From Methanoregula sp. (GTDB lineage Archaea; Halobacteriota; Methanomicrobia; Methanomicrobiales; Methanospirillaceae): 64,000 nucleotides of DNA. The stretch covers positions 1 through 64,000 of the forward strand of contig JAJRCF010000018.1 in the NCBI GenBank assembly GCA_028679075.1. Direction: 5' to 3'. A model generated the notes under the pieces. It was given only the letters and a program-made list of their open reading frames with translations. It ran no database searches and had not been told where the DNA came from. Positions 26,671 through 36,688 of the stretch are shown here, one piece after another. The translations under genes and the position numbers were made by a program. Position 1 is the stretch's first letter, and every line of letters starts with the position of its first letter.

Positions 26671-28962
26671 ATGGATCTCCTCGGATCGATAAAAAAAAGG
26701 ACAGATGATCTCACTTTCACTCATTTGATCTATTATGTGTTTCCCGTTCTGCTGATCGCAGTCCTCTATTATTCGGTATTCAGTTCACCATCGGCATATA
26801 TTGGCGAATGGCACGACATTATCTCCAATTCCCTGTATTACACCCAGATCGAAACACACCTGTTCTCGCAGTGGAACAACCTCTGGTCCGGTGGTTTCCC
26901 CACCACGGCAAGCCCCGGGTCCGACAAATACTATATCCTCTCGTTCCCCTTCTACTTCGTCTTTCACGACCTGACCATCGTGAACATCGTCATCCTGCTC
27001 CATATCCTGATAGCGTATTTTGCCTTCTTCAAGCTCGGTTCACTGGTCTGTAAAAATTACGATCTCCTGACAATCTTCTCCCTGTTCTTTGCGTTTTCCG
27101 GTATGATCCTTGCGAGGATCGATACCGGTCATCACCTAATCCTTTACGGGCTGGTCTGGATCCCTCTCCTGTTTTATTTCTTCCTGAAGATCATGGTGTT
27201 CGACCGCCCCACAATCCTGAATGTGATCGGGCTCTCGGTCGTCTCCATGCTGATCTATTTTACCGGGAACATCTACCACTTCGTCTTTGCCTATCTCATC
27301 ATCCTTGTCTTTTTCCTCTATTACGCTGTGCAAGGAAAAGTCTCCCGGAAAATACTGGTATTTTTATTTCTGTCAGTTTTGTTGACAACTCTCCTTGCTG
27401 CGATAAAAGCAGTTCCGGACCTGGTTGTATCGAATTCTCTTGTCAGGATCGATCCGATCAATCCTTTTGAGGGAGGTGGATCCATTGGTACTGACCTGGC
27501 GGCCTTTATTTTCGGGACAGCAACCTCTCCCAGATTCTCTGTTGAGGAAACCTGTATCCTCATTGGAGTACTTCCCCTCCTCCTGATGATTCTTGCCTGG
27601 GTATATGGTAAAAGGGAGATTGCAATACCCTCTTTTTTTGCAATACTCTTCGCCATGATTTGGTCAGACGGGGGAAATAACCTGCTCTCGTTTATTCACC
27701 TGCTCCCGATTGTCAGTGGATTCAGGGTTCCCGGACGAATTTTCGGTGCATTGTTGCCCATTGTGCTCCTGATGGCGCTCTATGGAGCCTGGATTGTTTT
27801 CAATAAAATGAAATCCGGCGAATCGTTCCTCCTGTCCCAGGACCAGCGGCGATCTGTTCTGATCGGTGTCGGTCTCATGACCCTCGTATTTTTATGTGAA
27901 CTGCCCTATTTCAGCCTCCCCTCGTCCGAATCCATCATCTCCGTCATTCTTATTGGTGCCTTTATCCTCCTCCTCTATCTTCAGAAAGCGACAATTAAGA
28001 ATCTCCTGTATTTTTTTATCTTCGCACTTGCCCTGAATCTCCTTATTCTTGTCATGCTGAATACGGCAACAATTACAGATGATGTAATCAAGCTCCTCAT
28101 AATAGGGGTTCTCCTCATCGCATTTTTTTCCATCACCAGGAGAAAATACCAGAAAAATCCCAATTGCCATGCATTCTATTGCCTTCTTGTACTCGGAATT
28201 TTTGTAATGATGGCCGGTTCAATCTCCTTCGTGAACACATACACCTCCCCGTTTGATAAGAGTCCGGCAATTGGCGTAATATCGGCAATCAATACATCCG
28301 GGTCAGAAAACCCCCAGGTATGGGTTTATGAGAACGGCTGGGCGTTTCAGCACATGGATTTCACCTATTGGGATGTCATGAATGGTCTTCATCCTGCAAA
28401 CCTGTATCTCCCGTACTACCTCGATACGGCAATACCGGTTGCCATTGGTATCGGAAACGTGACATATTACACATCTGATTATCTCGTTGATACAGCATAC
28501 CTTGAAAATGGGAATGAGAACCTCCCGAATGTTACCTTCAAGGTCAACAATATTTCGGTATTCAAACCGGATCATGTTCTGCCGAACGCATTTGTTGTCA
28601 GGAATGAACAGCTGATTCCTGCAAGAATTGAAAAATTTACACCAGATGAAGTGACACTATCCGGGCAGTTCCAGACCGGGGATGTTGCAGGTCTGAAGAC
28701 CTCCTATTACCCGGGATGGACGATGAACGGGCAGGACACATCGAATAGTGGAAATCTGGTCAGTGCACGGATACCTTCGGGGACATCATCAGTCACCTTC
28801 AGATACGATCCTTTCGATGTAAAATTCGGTGCGCTTTTAAGTGGAATTGGGATCCTTCTCGTAATTGTGATTATCATGAAGCGCAGGAACATTGAACTCT
28901 ATCTTGATAAGACCGGCAAGACACCTGTTCAGGATTCGGAGAGAAAAAAGAAGAAACGATAA
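26671..28962 (+). CDS. YfhO-like polytopic membrane protein
   Basis: A 763-aa membrane protein with about twelve hydrophobic segments to about residue 520, then a soluble domain (about 525-725) and a final helix with a Lys/Arg-rich tail. The region FSGMILARIDTGHHLILYGLVWIPLLFYFFLKIM and the late LKTSYYPGWTMNGQDTSNSGNLVSARIPSGTSSVTFRYDP match the YfhO/DUF2142-like sugar-transfer membrane family. The gene lies 42 bp after the GT2-GtrA gene. A role in glycosylating a cell-surface polymer is inferred from the operon. Confidence 0.75.
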   Translation: MDLLGSIKKRTDDLTFTHLIYYVFPVLLIAVLYYSVFSSPSAYIGEWHDIISNSLYYTQIETHLFSQWNNLWSGGFPTTASPGSDKYYILSFPFYFVFHDLTIVNIVILLHILIAYFAFFKLGSLVCKNYDLLTIFSLFFAFSGMILARIDTGHHLILYGLVWIPLLFYFFLKIMVFDRPTILNVIGLSVVSMLIYFTGNIYHFVFAYLIILVFFLYYAVQGKVSRKILVFLFLSVLLTTLLAAIKAVPDLVVSNSLVRIDPINPFEGGGSIGTDLAAFIFGTATSPRFSVEETCILIGVLPLLLMILAWVYGKREIAIPSFFAILFAMIWSDGGNNLLSFIHLLPIVSGFRVPGRIFGALLPIVLLMALYGAWIVFNKMKSGESFLLSQDQRRSVLIGVGLMTLVFLCELPYFSLPSSESIISVILIGAFILLLYLQKATIKNLLYFFIFALALNLLILVMLNTATITDDVIKLLIIGVLLIAFFSITRRKYQKNPNCHAFYCLLVLGIFVMMAGSISFVNTYTSPFDKSPAIGVISAINTSGSENPQVWVYENGWAFQHMDFTYWDVMNGLHPANLYLPYYLDTAIPVAIGIGNVTYYTSDYLVDTAYLENGNENLPNVTFKVNNISVFKPDHVLPNAFVVRNEQLIPARIEKFTPDEVTLSGQFQTGDVAGLKTSYYPGWTMNGQDTSNSGNLVSARIPSGTSSVTFRYDPFDVKFGALLSGIGILLVIVIIMKRRNIELYLDKTGKTPVQDSERKKKKR

Positions 28963-29088
28963 TCAAGAGCGGGACGTCCCTGTTTTAAGGGGAGCACACA
29001 ACCATTTCCCAATTCCGAATCATTTTTCCTGACAAGGGTCTGTTGTTAAAAAATCCTCATATTCTCAGCCAACCAACTATCAGGTATC

Positions 29089-30060
29089 ATGTCCAACCAC
29101 ACGGTCGCGGTCCTCGCCCCCCCAGATTATGCCAAGGATCTGGGAAAGAAGGGAACGACGAGCGACATCACCTTCTATAACCTGAAAAAAGGTGAAGCAA
29201 CGGTCACCTTCATTGAACCGACGCGGTACCCGGAAAAGTTATCCTCGCTGTTCTATGCGGTCTCCCTGGCGGACCGCGTGATCCTTGTCGTTGATGAGAT
29301 CAACGCCACGTTCGGCGAGTGCGTGCTGATGCTCCAGTCTGCCGGTAAATCCGACGGCTGGCTCATCCTCAAGAACTACATCTCCCCGGACCAGATCGCC
29401 CCGTTGATCAAGGGCACGGTGCTTGAGCATTACGAGGTCCTCGAAGAGGATATGGTCGGCCTCCGGGAGAAAATGCTCGAGATCTCGACAAAACAGACCG
29501 CCCACCAGAAAGCCCACGAGACTGCGGGAAAGGGAGTTGTGCCGGTGGACGCCCACTTCAATGTGAAAGGGGTCGGGGTCGTTGTCCTCGGTTCCGTTGC
29601 ACAGGGGAGCATCAAAAAGCACGACACCCTCAAGCTGCTCCCGACTGAAAAGACCGCCCAGATCCGCTCAATACAGAAGCACGATGACGATGCCGAGAGT
29701 GCAGTGACCGGCGATCGCGTCGGTCTCGCCCTGAAGAATATCGAATCCGAAGACCTTGACCGCGGCTTCGTCCTCACCACCGACCCCGCGGTCCGGCACG
29801 CCACGACCGTCTCCGGGAAAGCCCAGCTGGTGAAATACTGGCCGGCCCCGCTCAAGGAGGGGATGGTCCTCTATGCCGGTCACTGGATGCAGTTCCTTCC
29901 CACACGGCTCGAAAAAACCGTTGTTGAAGGCGATTGGCGGATGCCGGTCCTGACCCTCTCCATGGAGAAGGCGCTCGTCTATCTCCCCGGTTCCCGTGTC
30001 GTGCTCCACTACCTGGAAGGCGGCAAGCTCCGGGTTGTCGGATCGATGATCATACAATAA
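29089..30060 (+). CDS. SelB/EF-Tu-like pseudo-GTPase
   Basis: A 323-aa translation-factor-like protein lacking a canonical P-loop. Residues about 20-90 (GKKGTTSDITFYNLKKGEATVTFIEPTRYPEKLSSLFYAVSLADRVILVVDEINATFGECVLML) keep the shape of the SelB GTPase switch region but have no GxxxxGKS/T, DxxG or NKxD. About 150-230 is an EF-Tu domain 2 barrel (VPVDAHFNVKGVGVVVLGSVAQGSIKKHDTLKLLP), with a domain 3-like end. It may act as an RNA- or ribosome-binding relative without GTP hydrolysis. Function unknown. Confidence 0.7.
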   Translation: MSNHTVAVLAPPDYAKDLGKKGTTSDITFYNLKKGEATVTFIEPTRYPEKLSSLFYAVSLADRVILVVDEINATFGECVLMLQSAGKSDGWLILKNYISPDQIAPLIKGTVLEHYEVLEEDMVGLREKMLEISTKQTAHQKAHETAGKGVVPVDAHFNVKGVGVVVLGSVAQGSIKKHDTLKLLPTEKTAQIRSIQKHDDDAESAVTGDRVGLALKNIESEDLDRGFVLTTDPAVRHATTVSGKAQLVKYWPAPLKEGMVLYAGHWMQFLPTRLEKTVVEGDWRMPVLTLSMEKALVYLPGSRVVLHYLEGGKLRVVGSMIIQ

Positions 30061-30150
30061 CCCGTCCTTTTTTCATGGTTTCCGGCGTTATCAGGTCCGC
30101 CCAACACCACATCTTATCTTTAGGAACGCACATCAGTACTGCGAGAAATC

Positions 30151-30732
30151 ATGCTGGAAGGTATTATTGGAGCAATTGTTCCATGGATCATCCCGGGTAT
30201 CATCGTCCTTGTCATCATTGGACTGATCATCTGGATCGTCGGTATCTATAACCGGTTTGTCAGCCTGAAGAACTCTTCCGAGGCCACGCTCGGGCAGATC
30301 CGGGTTGCCATGAAGAAGCGGCTCGACATGATCGACCAGCTCCTCGGCGCAGTCAAGAGCTATGCAAAGTTCGAGAAGGAGACCCTTGAACGGGTCACCG
30401 CGATGCGGGCAAGCGTTGCTACTGCAGGTCCCGGCGACCTCAACAAGGTTGAAGCCGAGTCCCGCTCCATCTTCGGCAGGCTCCTCGCGGTTGCCGAGAA
30501 CTATCCCGACCTCAAGACTTCGACCACGGTCACGAGCCTCATGGACTCGGTCAAGACCCTTGAAGACGAGATTGCCCGCCAGCGCTATACCTTCAACACC
30601 ATCTCCCAGGAATTCAATACGATGGTGGACACGATTCCCTCGAACTTTGTTGCAAAGATGATGCACCTGGCGAAGCTCGAGTACCTCCAATTCGAGGAAG
30701 CGATCAAGACCCCGCCGAAGATCGAGTTCTAA
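30151..30732 (+). CDS. lemA: LemA family membrane protein
   Basis: A 193-aa protein with one N-terminal helix ([31 protein letters not shown]) and a long helical LemA domain. The domain includes [54 protein letters not shown] and [29 protein letters not shown]. It is cytoplasm- or outside-facing and of unknown biochemical role. It is 12 bp upstream of the DUF2207 gene. LemA plus a DUF2207 or TPM protein is a recurrent pair in prokaryotes and suggests a shared membrane function. Confidence 0.93.
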   Translation: MLEGIIGAIVPWIIPGIIVLVIIGLIIWIVGIYNRFVSLKNSSEATLGQIRVAMKKRLDMIDQLLGAVKSYAKFEKETLERVTAMRASVATAGPGDLNKVEAESRSIFGRLLAVAENYPDLKTSTTVTSLMDSVKTLEDEIARQRYTFNTISQEFNTMVDTIPSNFVAKMMHLAKLEYLQFEEAIKTPPKIEF

Positions 30733-30744
30733 AGGGTAATTCCC

Positions 30745-32571
30745 GTGGGCGAAACACGACAACTAGCACTGGTGGTGGGGGCAGGTCTCATCATCGGACT
30801 TGCCACCCTCCTCCTTATTCCTGTTATTGGCCCCCTTTTTGACGGAAGCCTCACTGCCCGTTCCTACGAAGCAGTTCTCCAGGAAGACGGGACGCTCTCA
30901 GAACAATACGTCTATCATGTCGGGAGCAGCGGGGAGTACCGCATGCTCTACCGCACCTGGGAAGTCCCGCTGACACTCAACACCAGTACAGAACCGTATA
31001 TCCGGCTGGTGTCCATGACCCCTCCCTCCGGCACGATCGGGTACCTCAGGGACAGTACCGGCACGGTCACCGTCTATGGCCCGTCCGCCACCGGGTCATC
31101 CCGCAGCAGTATCGGGAACCTTGCCGAATACAATGAAGTGGGGATCTATAACCCGTCGTATTACGATGCAGGGGAATACGCCACTCAATATACGTACACC
31201 ATCAATCCGCCCCTTGAATACGATGCAACGACCACGCACCTCAACCTGAAATTTGCCGGTGGGACACATATCCCGTACCGCAGCGTGAAGATCACGGTCC
31301 CTGCAACGGGGATCGACGAGGTGTATGCCTATCCCCCCTCGCTGCAGACAGAGATGACAGGGGACCGTTATGTCATCACCGGGAGCCTTGCTGCAAACGA
31401 GATCCTTGCAGTTGAGATGCTCGGGACGCCTGAGGCATTCAGCCGGTTCCCGGGATTCCGGACTGCAGTAGATGATGTGAGGGGAAAAACAGCATCGGCG
31501 GCGTTCTGGTACAACCTTCCCTACTATGCTGCGGACCTGCTGAGTCTCCTCGGGATGATCGCACTCATCCTTGTCCCGTTCCTCTTAATCGTTATTTACT
31601 ACCGGTACGGCAGGGAGAAGGAGTTCACGGTACCGGCATACCTGAGCACGATGCCCGCAACGAAGCTTCTGCCCTGGCAGGTGAACCTGCTCTTCGCCAA
31701 AGATGCGCTGGATTTCGATAAAGACGGGTACTTTGCCACCCTGCTCGATCTCCACCGGAGGAAGGTGGTTGCCATCCGCGAGAAAGAGGACGGTAAGAGT
31801 ATCGAAATACGCGTCCTCTCCCAGCAGGTGAGCGATCCCTACGAGCAGCGGGTCATCGCCTTTATCGGGATGCTCTCGGAAAACGGCGTGCTGGACACTG
31901 GTCATATCGACGCGCTGGCAACGAAGGCACAGACCATCAGCAGCGCCGAGGAGACCACCCTCCGGTACCAGCGTTCGCTCACCGATGTCACGAGCCGGGT
32001 GGATACCGCGATCTCCAGCCAGTATATCGTGGACGGCAGGGATCACCTGGTCCTGCCCCTTCTCGCCAGCATCGTCTTCCTCGGGGTCACCCTTGTCCTC
32101 CTCCTTGTCGCACCGATGGTGAGTTATATCACCGGACCGGCCCTCGTGATGTGGATCGTTGTACTGGTGCAGGTCGCCATCGCCTTTGCCGCCCCGTCAA
32201 CTCTCTTCGGGCACTGGAAGGACGACAGCTACCGGGAGAAACTCGAATGGGACGCATTTGCCCGTTTCCTCTCGGACATGGCCATGATCCAGAAGTATGC
32301 CCCCGCGGACCTCTCCATGTGGGGCGACTGGCTCATCTACGGCACGGCCCTCGGGGTTGGTGAAACGGTGGAGAAAGCCATGCAGTCCCTCAACATCCAG
32401 GTTGCGGATGCCGGTTTACCCGTAGGGGCGATGGGGATGAACCATGCGTTTATCCCGCTGATGGTCTTTACGCCGCCCAGCCACGGGGGTTCCGGCAGCG
32501 GAGGGTTCGGCGGCGGTGGCGGCTTTGGCGGGGGAGGGGGGTTCGGCGGCGGCGGTGCCGGTGGACGCTGA
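30745..32571 (+). CDS. DUF2207 family membrane protein with Gly-rich tail
   Basis: A 608-aa protein starting at GTG 30745. An N-terminal helix is followed by an extracytoplasmic DUF2207 domain (about 35-255; YEAVLQEDGTLSEQYVYHV...YTYTINPPLEY). A membrane segment (LSLLGMIALILVPFLLIVIYYRYGREKEF), a cytoplasmic part (PWQVNLLFAKDALDFDKDGYFATLLDLHRRKVVAIRE), two more helices and a C-terminal low-complexity Gly/Ser/Phe tail follow. The tail, with FGGGGGFGGGGG blocks, is usual for this family. It is paired with lemA. Confidence 0.9.
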   Translation: MGETRQLALVVGAGLIIGLATLLLIPVIGPLFDGSLTARSYEAVLQEDGTLSEQYVYHVGSSGEYRMLYRTWEVPLTLNTSTEPYIRLVSMTPPSGTIGYLRDSTGTVTVYGPSATGSSRSSIGNLAEYNEVGIYNPSYYDAGEYATQYTYTINPPLEYDATTTHLNLKFAGGTHIPYRSVKITVPATGIDEVYAYPPSLQTEMTGDRYVITGSLAANEILAVEMLGTPEAFSRFPGFRTAVDDVRGKTASAAFWYNLPYYAADLLSLLGMIALILVPFLLIVIYYRYGREKEFTVPAYLSTMPATKLLPWQVNLLFAKDALDFDKDGYFATLLDLHRRKVVAIREKEDGKSIEIRVLSQQVSDPYEQRVIAFIGMLSENGVLDTGHIDALATKAQTISSAEETTLRYQRSLTDVTSRVDTAISSQYIVDGRDHLVLPLLASIVFLGVTLVLLLVAPMVSYITGPALVMWIVVLVQVAIAFAAPSTLFGHWKDDSYREKLEWDAFARFLSDMAMIQKYAPADLSMWGDWLIYGTALGVGETVEKAMQSLNIQVADAGLPVGAMGMNHAFIPLMVFTPPSHGGSGSGGFGGGGGFGGGGGFGGGGAGGR

Positions 32572-32654
32572 GCCGAAAGACACCTGCCCGCGAGGGGTCA
32601 CAGGAGATATAAACCCGCGCAAACCATATGAATACCAGAGGGAAGTCTGATCGT

Positions 32655-33239
32655 ATGCAATATACGGAAGGTCAGCTCGGCAGGGTCTTTGTCGTGAGGA
32701 TCGATGACGGGGAGGACATGCTCGTCTCGCTCCGCCAGTTTATCACCGACAAGGGTATCCAGGCCGGTTCGGTTGTCTTCCTCGGCGCCCTGAAGGAGGG
32801 GCGGATGGTCACCGGCCCGGAAGAACCGGTCATCCCCCCGGTTCCCCATTTTGTGATGTTTGAAGGCGGCTGGGAAGTATTTGGCGTGGGCACGATCTAT
32901 CCCGGCGAGGGCGGCCCGCAGATCCATTACCATGCCTCAGTGGGCCGGGCCGGCCATGCCCTGACCGGTTGCCTGCGGGAGAAAGCGGTCACCTATCTCA
33001 TTGTCGAAGCGGTCATCTACGAGATCACCGGGCTCTCTGCCCGGCGGGGATTCGATCAGAAGACCCAGCTCAACCTCCCCATCCTCGGGGACCGCGATGA
33101 GCCTGATCGAGGCGCACACGAGAGAGCAGGTGAGAAGGAGAGTCCGGCTGCCGGTGATGAGATAAAGGAAGATGAAAAAGAAATACCCGGCGGCCTTGCC
33201 GATATCATCCGCGACCTGACCCGGCGACCTCCGGTGTAA
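32655..33239 (+). CDS. PPC/DUF296 domain protein with charged C-terminal extension
   Basis: A 194-aa protein. The PCC domain occupies about 1-135 (GRVFVVRIDDGEDMLVSLRQFITDKGIQAGSVVFLGALKEGRM...EGGPQIHYHASVGRAGHALTGCL). It is the fold of AT-hook-associated PPC proteins, with His residues that bind a metal in archaeal homologues. An unusual Glu/Lys/Asp-rich extension of about 60 residues follows (AGEKESPAAGDEIKEDEKEIPGG). The start at 32655 has AGGGAAG nine bases upstream. The ATG at 32628 lies in the probable leader. DNA binding is suggested by family only. Confidence 0.8.
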   Translation: MQYTEGQLGRVFVVRIDDGEDMLVSLRQFITDKGIQAGSVVFLGALKEGRMVTGPEEPVIPPVPHFVMFEGGWEVFGVGTIYPGEGGPQIHYHASVGRAGHALTGCLREKAVTYLIVEAVIYEITGLSARRGFDQKTQLNLPILGDRDEPDRGAHERAGEKESPAAGDEIKEDEKEIPGGLADIIRDLTRRPPV

Positions 33240-33283
33240 CCTCAGAGCGTGCCCTCCTCTCATACCGATAACCAGACCGTCCT

Positions 33284-35122
33284 ATGATCCGCCAGCCCCC
33301 GTTCCTCCCTGTTTCGCGTGAAGAAGGGAAGCGGCTGGGTATCGACCGGTTCGATGTCATCCTCATCACCGGGGACGCCTACGTTGACCACCCCTCATTC
33401 GGGACCGCCCTCATCGGCAGGGTCCTGTGGGATGCCGGCTTTTCTGTTGGTGTTATTGCGCAGCCGGACTGGAAGAGCGGGCCGGACTTTACCCGGCTCG
33501 GTGCGCCCCGGCTCTTCTTTGGCATATCGTCCGGCAATGTCGACTCGATGGTGAACAACCTCACCCCGAACCTGAAGAGGAGGAGCGATGATGTCTATTC
33601 TCCCGGTGGCATCCCGAAACGCCCTGACCGTGCCGTGATCGTGTACGCCAACAAGGTCCGCGAACTGTTCCCCGGCACCCCCGTTGTCCTCGGGGGCATC
33701 GAGGCCAGCCTCCGGCGGTTCGCCCACTATGATTACTGGCAGGACCGGGTGAGGCAGGCGATCCTTGCCGATGCGCCGGCCAGCCTCCTTGCCTTTGGCA
33801 TGGCCGAGACGCAGATGGTGGAGATCGCCCGCCGGCTCCATGCAGGAGAACCGGGGTCATCGTTGCGGGATATCCGCGGGACCGCGTACACCATGGAGCT
33901 CGCGGAATGGCGCAGCCAGCGGCCACCGGGCATTGTCGAGATCCCCGGCTTTTCTGAAGTTTCGCAGGACAAGGCCGCTTATGCCCGGGCGTTCGCCCTC
34001 CACTATTACGAGCAGGACCCTGTCCGCGGGAAACCCGTTGCACAGCCGCACCCAAAGACGGTCGTCATCCAGAACCCCCCTGCCCGGCCGCTGACCACGG
34101 AAGAGCTCGACCATATCTATGAACTGCCGTTCTCCCGCGAGGCGCACCCGACGTACAAACAGCCGGTACCCGCGCTCGAACCGGTCCGGTTCTCGGTGAC
34201 CAGCCACCGCGGCTGTTTTGGCGGCTGCTCGTTCTGCGCCCTCACCCACCACCAGGGCCGGATCATCCAGGGCCGGAGCCCGGGATCGATTGTCCGGGAG
34301 GTGACGCGGATGACGAAGATGCCGGGTTTCAAGGGTATCGTGCACGACGTGGGTGGCCCGACGGCAAACATGTACGGTCTCTCCTGTGACCTCTGGGAAA
34401 AGACCGGGGCCTGCCGGGACAGGCATTGCAGCCCCGCCTGCAGGACATTGCATACCAGCCACCTTGCCCAGTGCGAACTTCTCGCGTCCCTCCGGAATAT
34501 TCCCGGCGTCCGGAAAGTCTTCATCGGTTCCGGCATCCGCTATGACCTCGTGATGGCAGACCAGAGCGGGTATCTTGAACAGATCTGCGACCACCACGTC
34601 TCCGGCCACATGAAGATCGCCCCGGAGCATATCGCAACAAACGTTACCGGCATCATGAACAAACCCCCGCGGGAAGTCCTTGACCGGTTCCGCGAACAGT
34701 TCTCTTCCCTGCAGACGGGTAAACAAAAGAAGCAGTACCTGCTGCCCTACTTTATGTCCGGTCACCCGGGCTGCACGGTTGCGGACATGGTCCAGCTTGC
34801 AGAGTATATCCGGGACAACAACCTGTATACCGAGCAGGTCCAGGACTTCACCCCGACGCCAATGAGTGTCTCGACCTGCATGTATTACACCGGTCTCAAC
34901 CCGTTCACCATGGAACCGGTGCACGTGGCAAAGGGACGCGAGAAGCAGGTCCAGCGGGCCCTGCTCCAGTACCGCGAACCACGGAACCGCACGCTGGTGA
35001 TCGAAGGGCTGGAGGCAGTGAACCGGAAGGACCTGATCGGCAGCGGGGCCCGGTGCCTGGTACACTCTGGTCCCGGGAATACCGACGGGTCCTTTGGAAA
35101 GTTCCGGGGATCAAAAAAATAG
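33284..35122 (+). CDS. YgiQ-family radical SAM protein
   Basis: A 612-aa protein of the UPF0313/YgiQ family. An N-terminal B12-binding-like region (FDVILITGDAYVDHPSFGTALIGRVLWDAGFSVGVIAQPDW) precedes the radical SAM cluster CFGGCSFC (about residues 310-317) in SHRGCFGGCSFCALTHHQGR. GSGIRYDLVM, HMKIAPEH and FTPTPMSVSTCMYYTGLNPFT are family motifs. The reaction is not established. It is a single gene, convergent with manC. Confidence 0.93.
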   Translation: MIRQPPFLPVSREEGKRLGIDRFDVILITGDAYVDHPSFGTALIGRVLWDAGFSVGVIAQPDWKSGPDFTRLGAPRLFFGISSGNVDSMVNNLTPNLKRRSDDVYSPGGIPKRPDRAVIVYANKVRELFPGTPVVLGGIEASLRRFAHYDYWQDRVRQAILADAPASLLAFGMAETQMVEIARRLHAGEPGSSLRDIRGTAYTMELAEWRSQRPPGIVEIPGFSEVSQDKAAYARAFALHYYEQDPVRGKPVAQPHPKTVVIQNPPARPLTTEELDHIYELPFSREAHPTYKQPVPALEPVRFSVTSHRGCFGGCSFCALTHHQGRIIQGRSPGSIVREVTRMTKMPGFKGIVHDVGGPTANMYGLSCDLWEKTGACRDRHCSPACRTLHTSHLAQCELLASLRNIPGVRKVFIGSGIRYDLVMADQSGYLEQICDHHVSGHMKIAPEHIATNVTGIMNKPPREVLDRFREQFSSLQTGKQKKQYLLPYFMSGHPGCTVADMVQLAEYIRDNNLYTEQVQDFTPTPMSVSTCMYYTGLNPFTMEPVHVAKGREKQVQRALLQYREPRNRTLVIEGLEAVNRKDLIGSGARCLVHSGPGNTDGSFGKFRGSKK

Positions 35123-35186
35123 TGCCCGTTACCGGAAAATCCTGTTCCGATGCGGGAATGTGTGGACAAGACGCGGAAGTACCGGC

Positions 35187-36536
35187 TCACTTCCGGCCGT
35201 ACTCATCGTCGAACCGGACGATATCGTCTTCCTCCAGGTAATCCCCGAGCTGGACCTCAATAACTTCAAGGGGGATCAGGCCGGGGTTCTTCAGCCGGTG
35301 CTTCGCCCCGCTGTGGACATATGTGCTCTCGCCTTTCCGCAGGAACCGGGTCTCCCCGTTCAGCTCAACCTCCGCGGTCCCGCTGACAACGACCCAGTGC
35401 TCGCTCCGGTGGTGATGGAGCTGGAGGGAGAGTCTCTCGCCGGGCTTCACGGTCACCCGCTTGATCTTGTAGCTCGCCCCGCCCTCAAGGACCGTATAAG
35501 AGCCCCACGGGCGGTGGACCTGCCGGTGGAACCGGGTCACCGGATCATTGTCGGCGTTATACCGGTTCACCAGGTGTTTGACCTGCTCGGTCTCGCGGTT
35601 ATTGCAGACCAGGAGGGCGTCCGCGGTATCCACGACAATGAGATCGCTGACACCGATAAGGCCGACGTGTTTTCCGGGGGCATGCACATAATTGTTCCGG
35701 GATGAGAGGTATTCCGCCTCCCCGACATTACCTTCCCCGTCATGGGATTCCGTGTCGTAGAGCGCCCGGAACGTCCCGAGGTCATTCCATTCCGCGTCCA
35801 GCGGCACGACAGCGACCTTCTCCGAGTGCTCCAGCAGGCCGTAATCGATCGAGATCGCGTCAAGGGCCGCATAATCCGGGTCCTGGCTGCCCTTCATTGT
35901 GGCATACATCGCTGGCTGGTATTTTTTGAGTTCCGCAAAGAAACAGTCCGCCGAGAGGAGGAAGATCCCGCTGTTCCAGAGATATCCCCGGCGGACATAC
36001 GCTTTTGCCGTCTTCTCGTCCGGCTTCTCTTTGAATTCCTCGACAATGTTGCCGACAGCAATCTTCCTGCCCGGCCGGATATACCCGTACCCGGTATGGG
36101 GTGATGTTGGTTTTACACCGAAGGTTACGAGATAGTTCTTGGCAATGGGCTCTGCTGAACGGATCTGGTCGAGCGCATCATCACCGAGGATATGATCGCT
36201 TGGGAATACCACGGCCGTTGCATGGCGATCGGTCTTTTTGATCCGCTGCATCGCCCACCCGATCGCGGGCAGGGTATTTTTCCCTTCCGGCTCTACGAGA
36301 AGATACGATTCGTCGGGGGTATACCCGAGCTCATCGATCTGGTTTCTGACAAGGTACCGGTGGATCTCGTTCGTGACAACGTAGATGCCGTCAGGTCCCG
36401 AGAGACGGACCGCTCTCCCGTACGTCTTCTGGAACAGGGACTGGCCGTCGAGCTGGATGAACTGCTTGGGATAATATTCCCGCGAGAGCGGCCAGAGCCG
36501 CGTTCCGACACCGCCTGCGAGTATGATCGATTTCAT
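35187..36536 (-). CDS. manC: Mannose-1-phosphate guanylyltransferase / mannose-6-phosphate isomerase
   Basis: Bifunctional ManC/AlgA-type enzyme supplying GDP-mannose. The 449-aa protein has the nucleotidyltransferase signature ILAGGVGTRLWPLSREYYPKQF (3-24), FPSDHI and EKPDEKTAKAYV in domain 1. A C-terminal cupin (about 335-445; RPWGSYTVLEGGASYKIKRVTVKPGERLSLQLHHHRSEHWVVVSGTAEV) carries the metal-binding His set of type II PMI. It probably feeds the glycan operon at 23968-28962 or mannosylated lipids. AsnB lies 152 bp upstream on the same strand. Confidence 0.96.
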   Translation of the reverse strand: MKSIILAGGVGTRLWPLSREYYPKQFIQLDGQSLFQKTYGRAVRLSGPDGIYVVTNEIHRYLVRNQIDELGYTPDESYLLVEPEGKNTLPAIGWAMQRIKKTDRHATAVVFPSDHILGDDALDQIRSAEPIAKNYLVTFGVKPTSPHTGYGYIRPGRKIAVGNIVEEFKEKPDEKTAKAYVRRGYLWNSGIFLLSADCFFAELKKYQPAMYATMKGSQDPDYAALDAISIDYGLLEHSEKVAVVPLDAEWNDLGTFRALYDTESHDGEGNVGEAEYLSSRNNYVHAPGKHVGLIGVSDLIVVDTADALLVCNNRETEQVKHLVNRYNADNDPVTRFHRQVHRPWGSYTVLEGGASYKIKRVTVKPGERLSLQLHHHRSEHWVVVSGTAEVELNGETRFLRKGESTYVHSGAKHRLKNPGLIPLEVIEVQLGDYLEEDDIVRFDDEYGRK

Positions 36537-36688
36537 GTAAAACCTTCAGGAGCTTCCGGGCCGGTGCCGGTGTGCACCGTTCATCCGGTTTTATCACATA
36601 AATCTCGTGGGATAGACCATTTATAGGATTCGATCCTGAGTACGGCCATCGCAATACCGTTCGTTCGCCACCCGTTCCGGGGGTAAGG

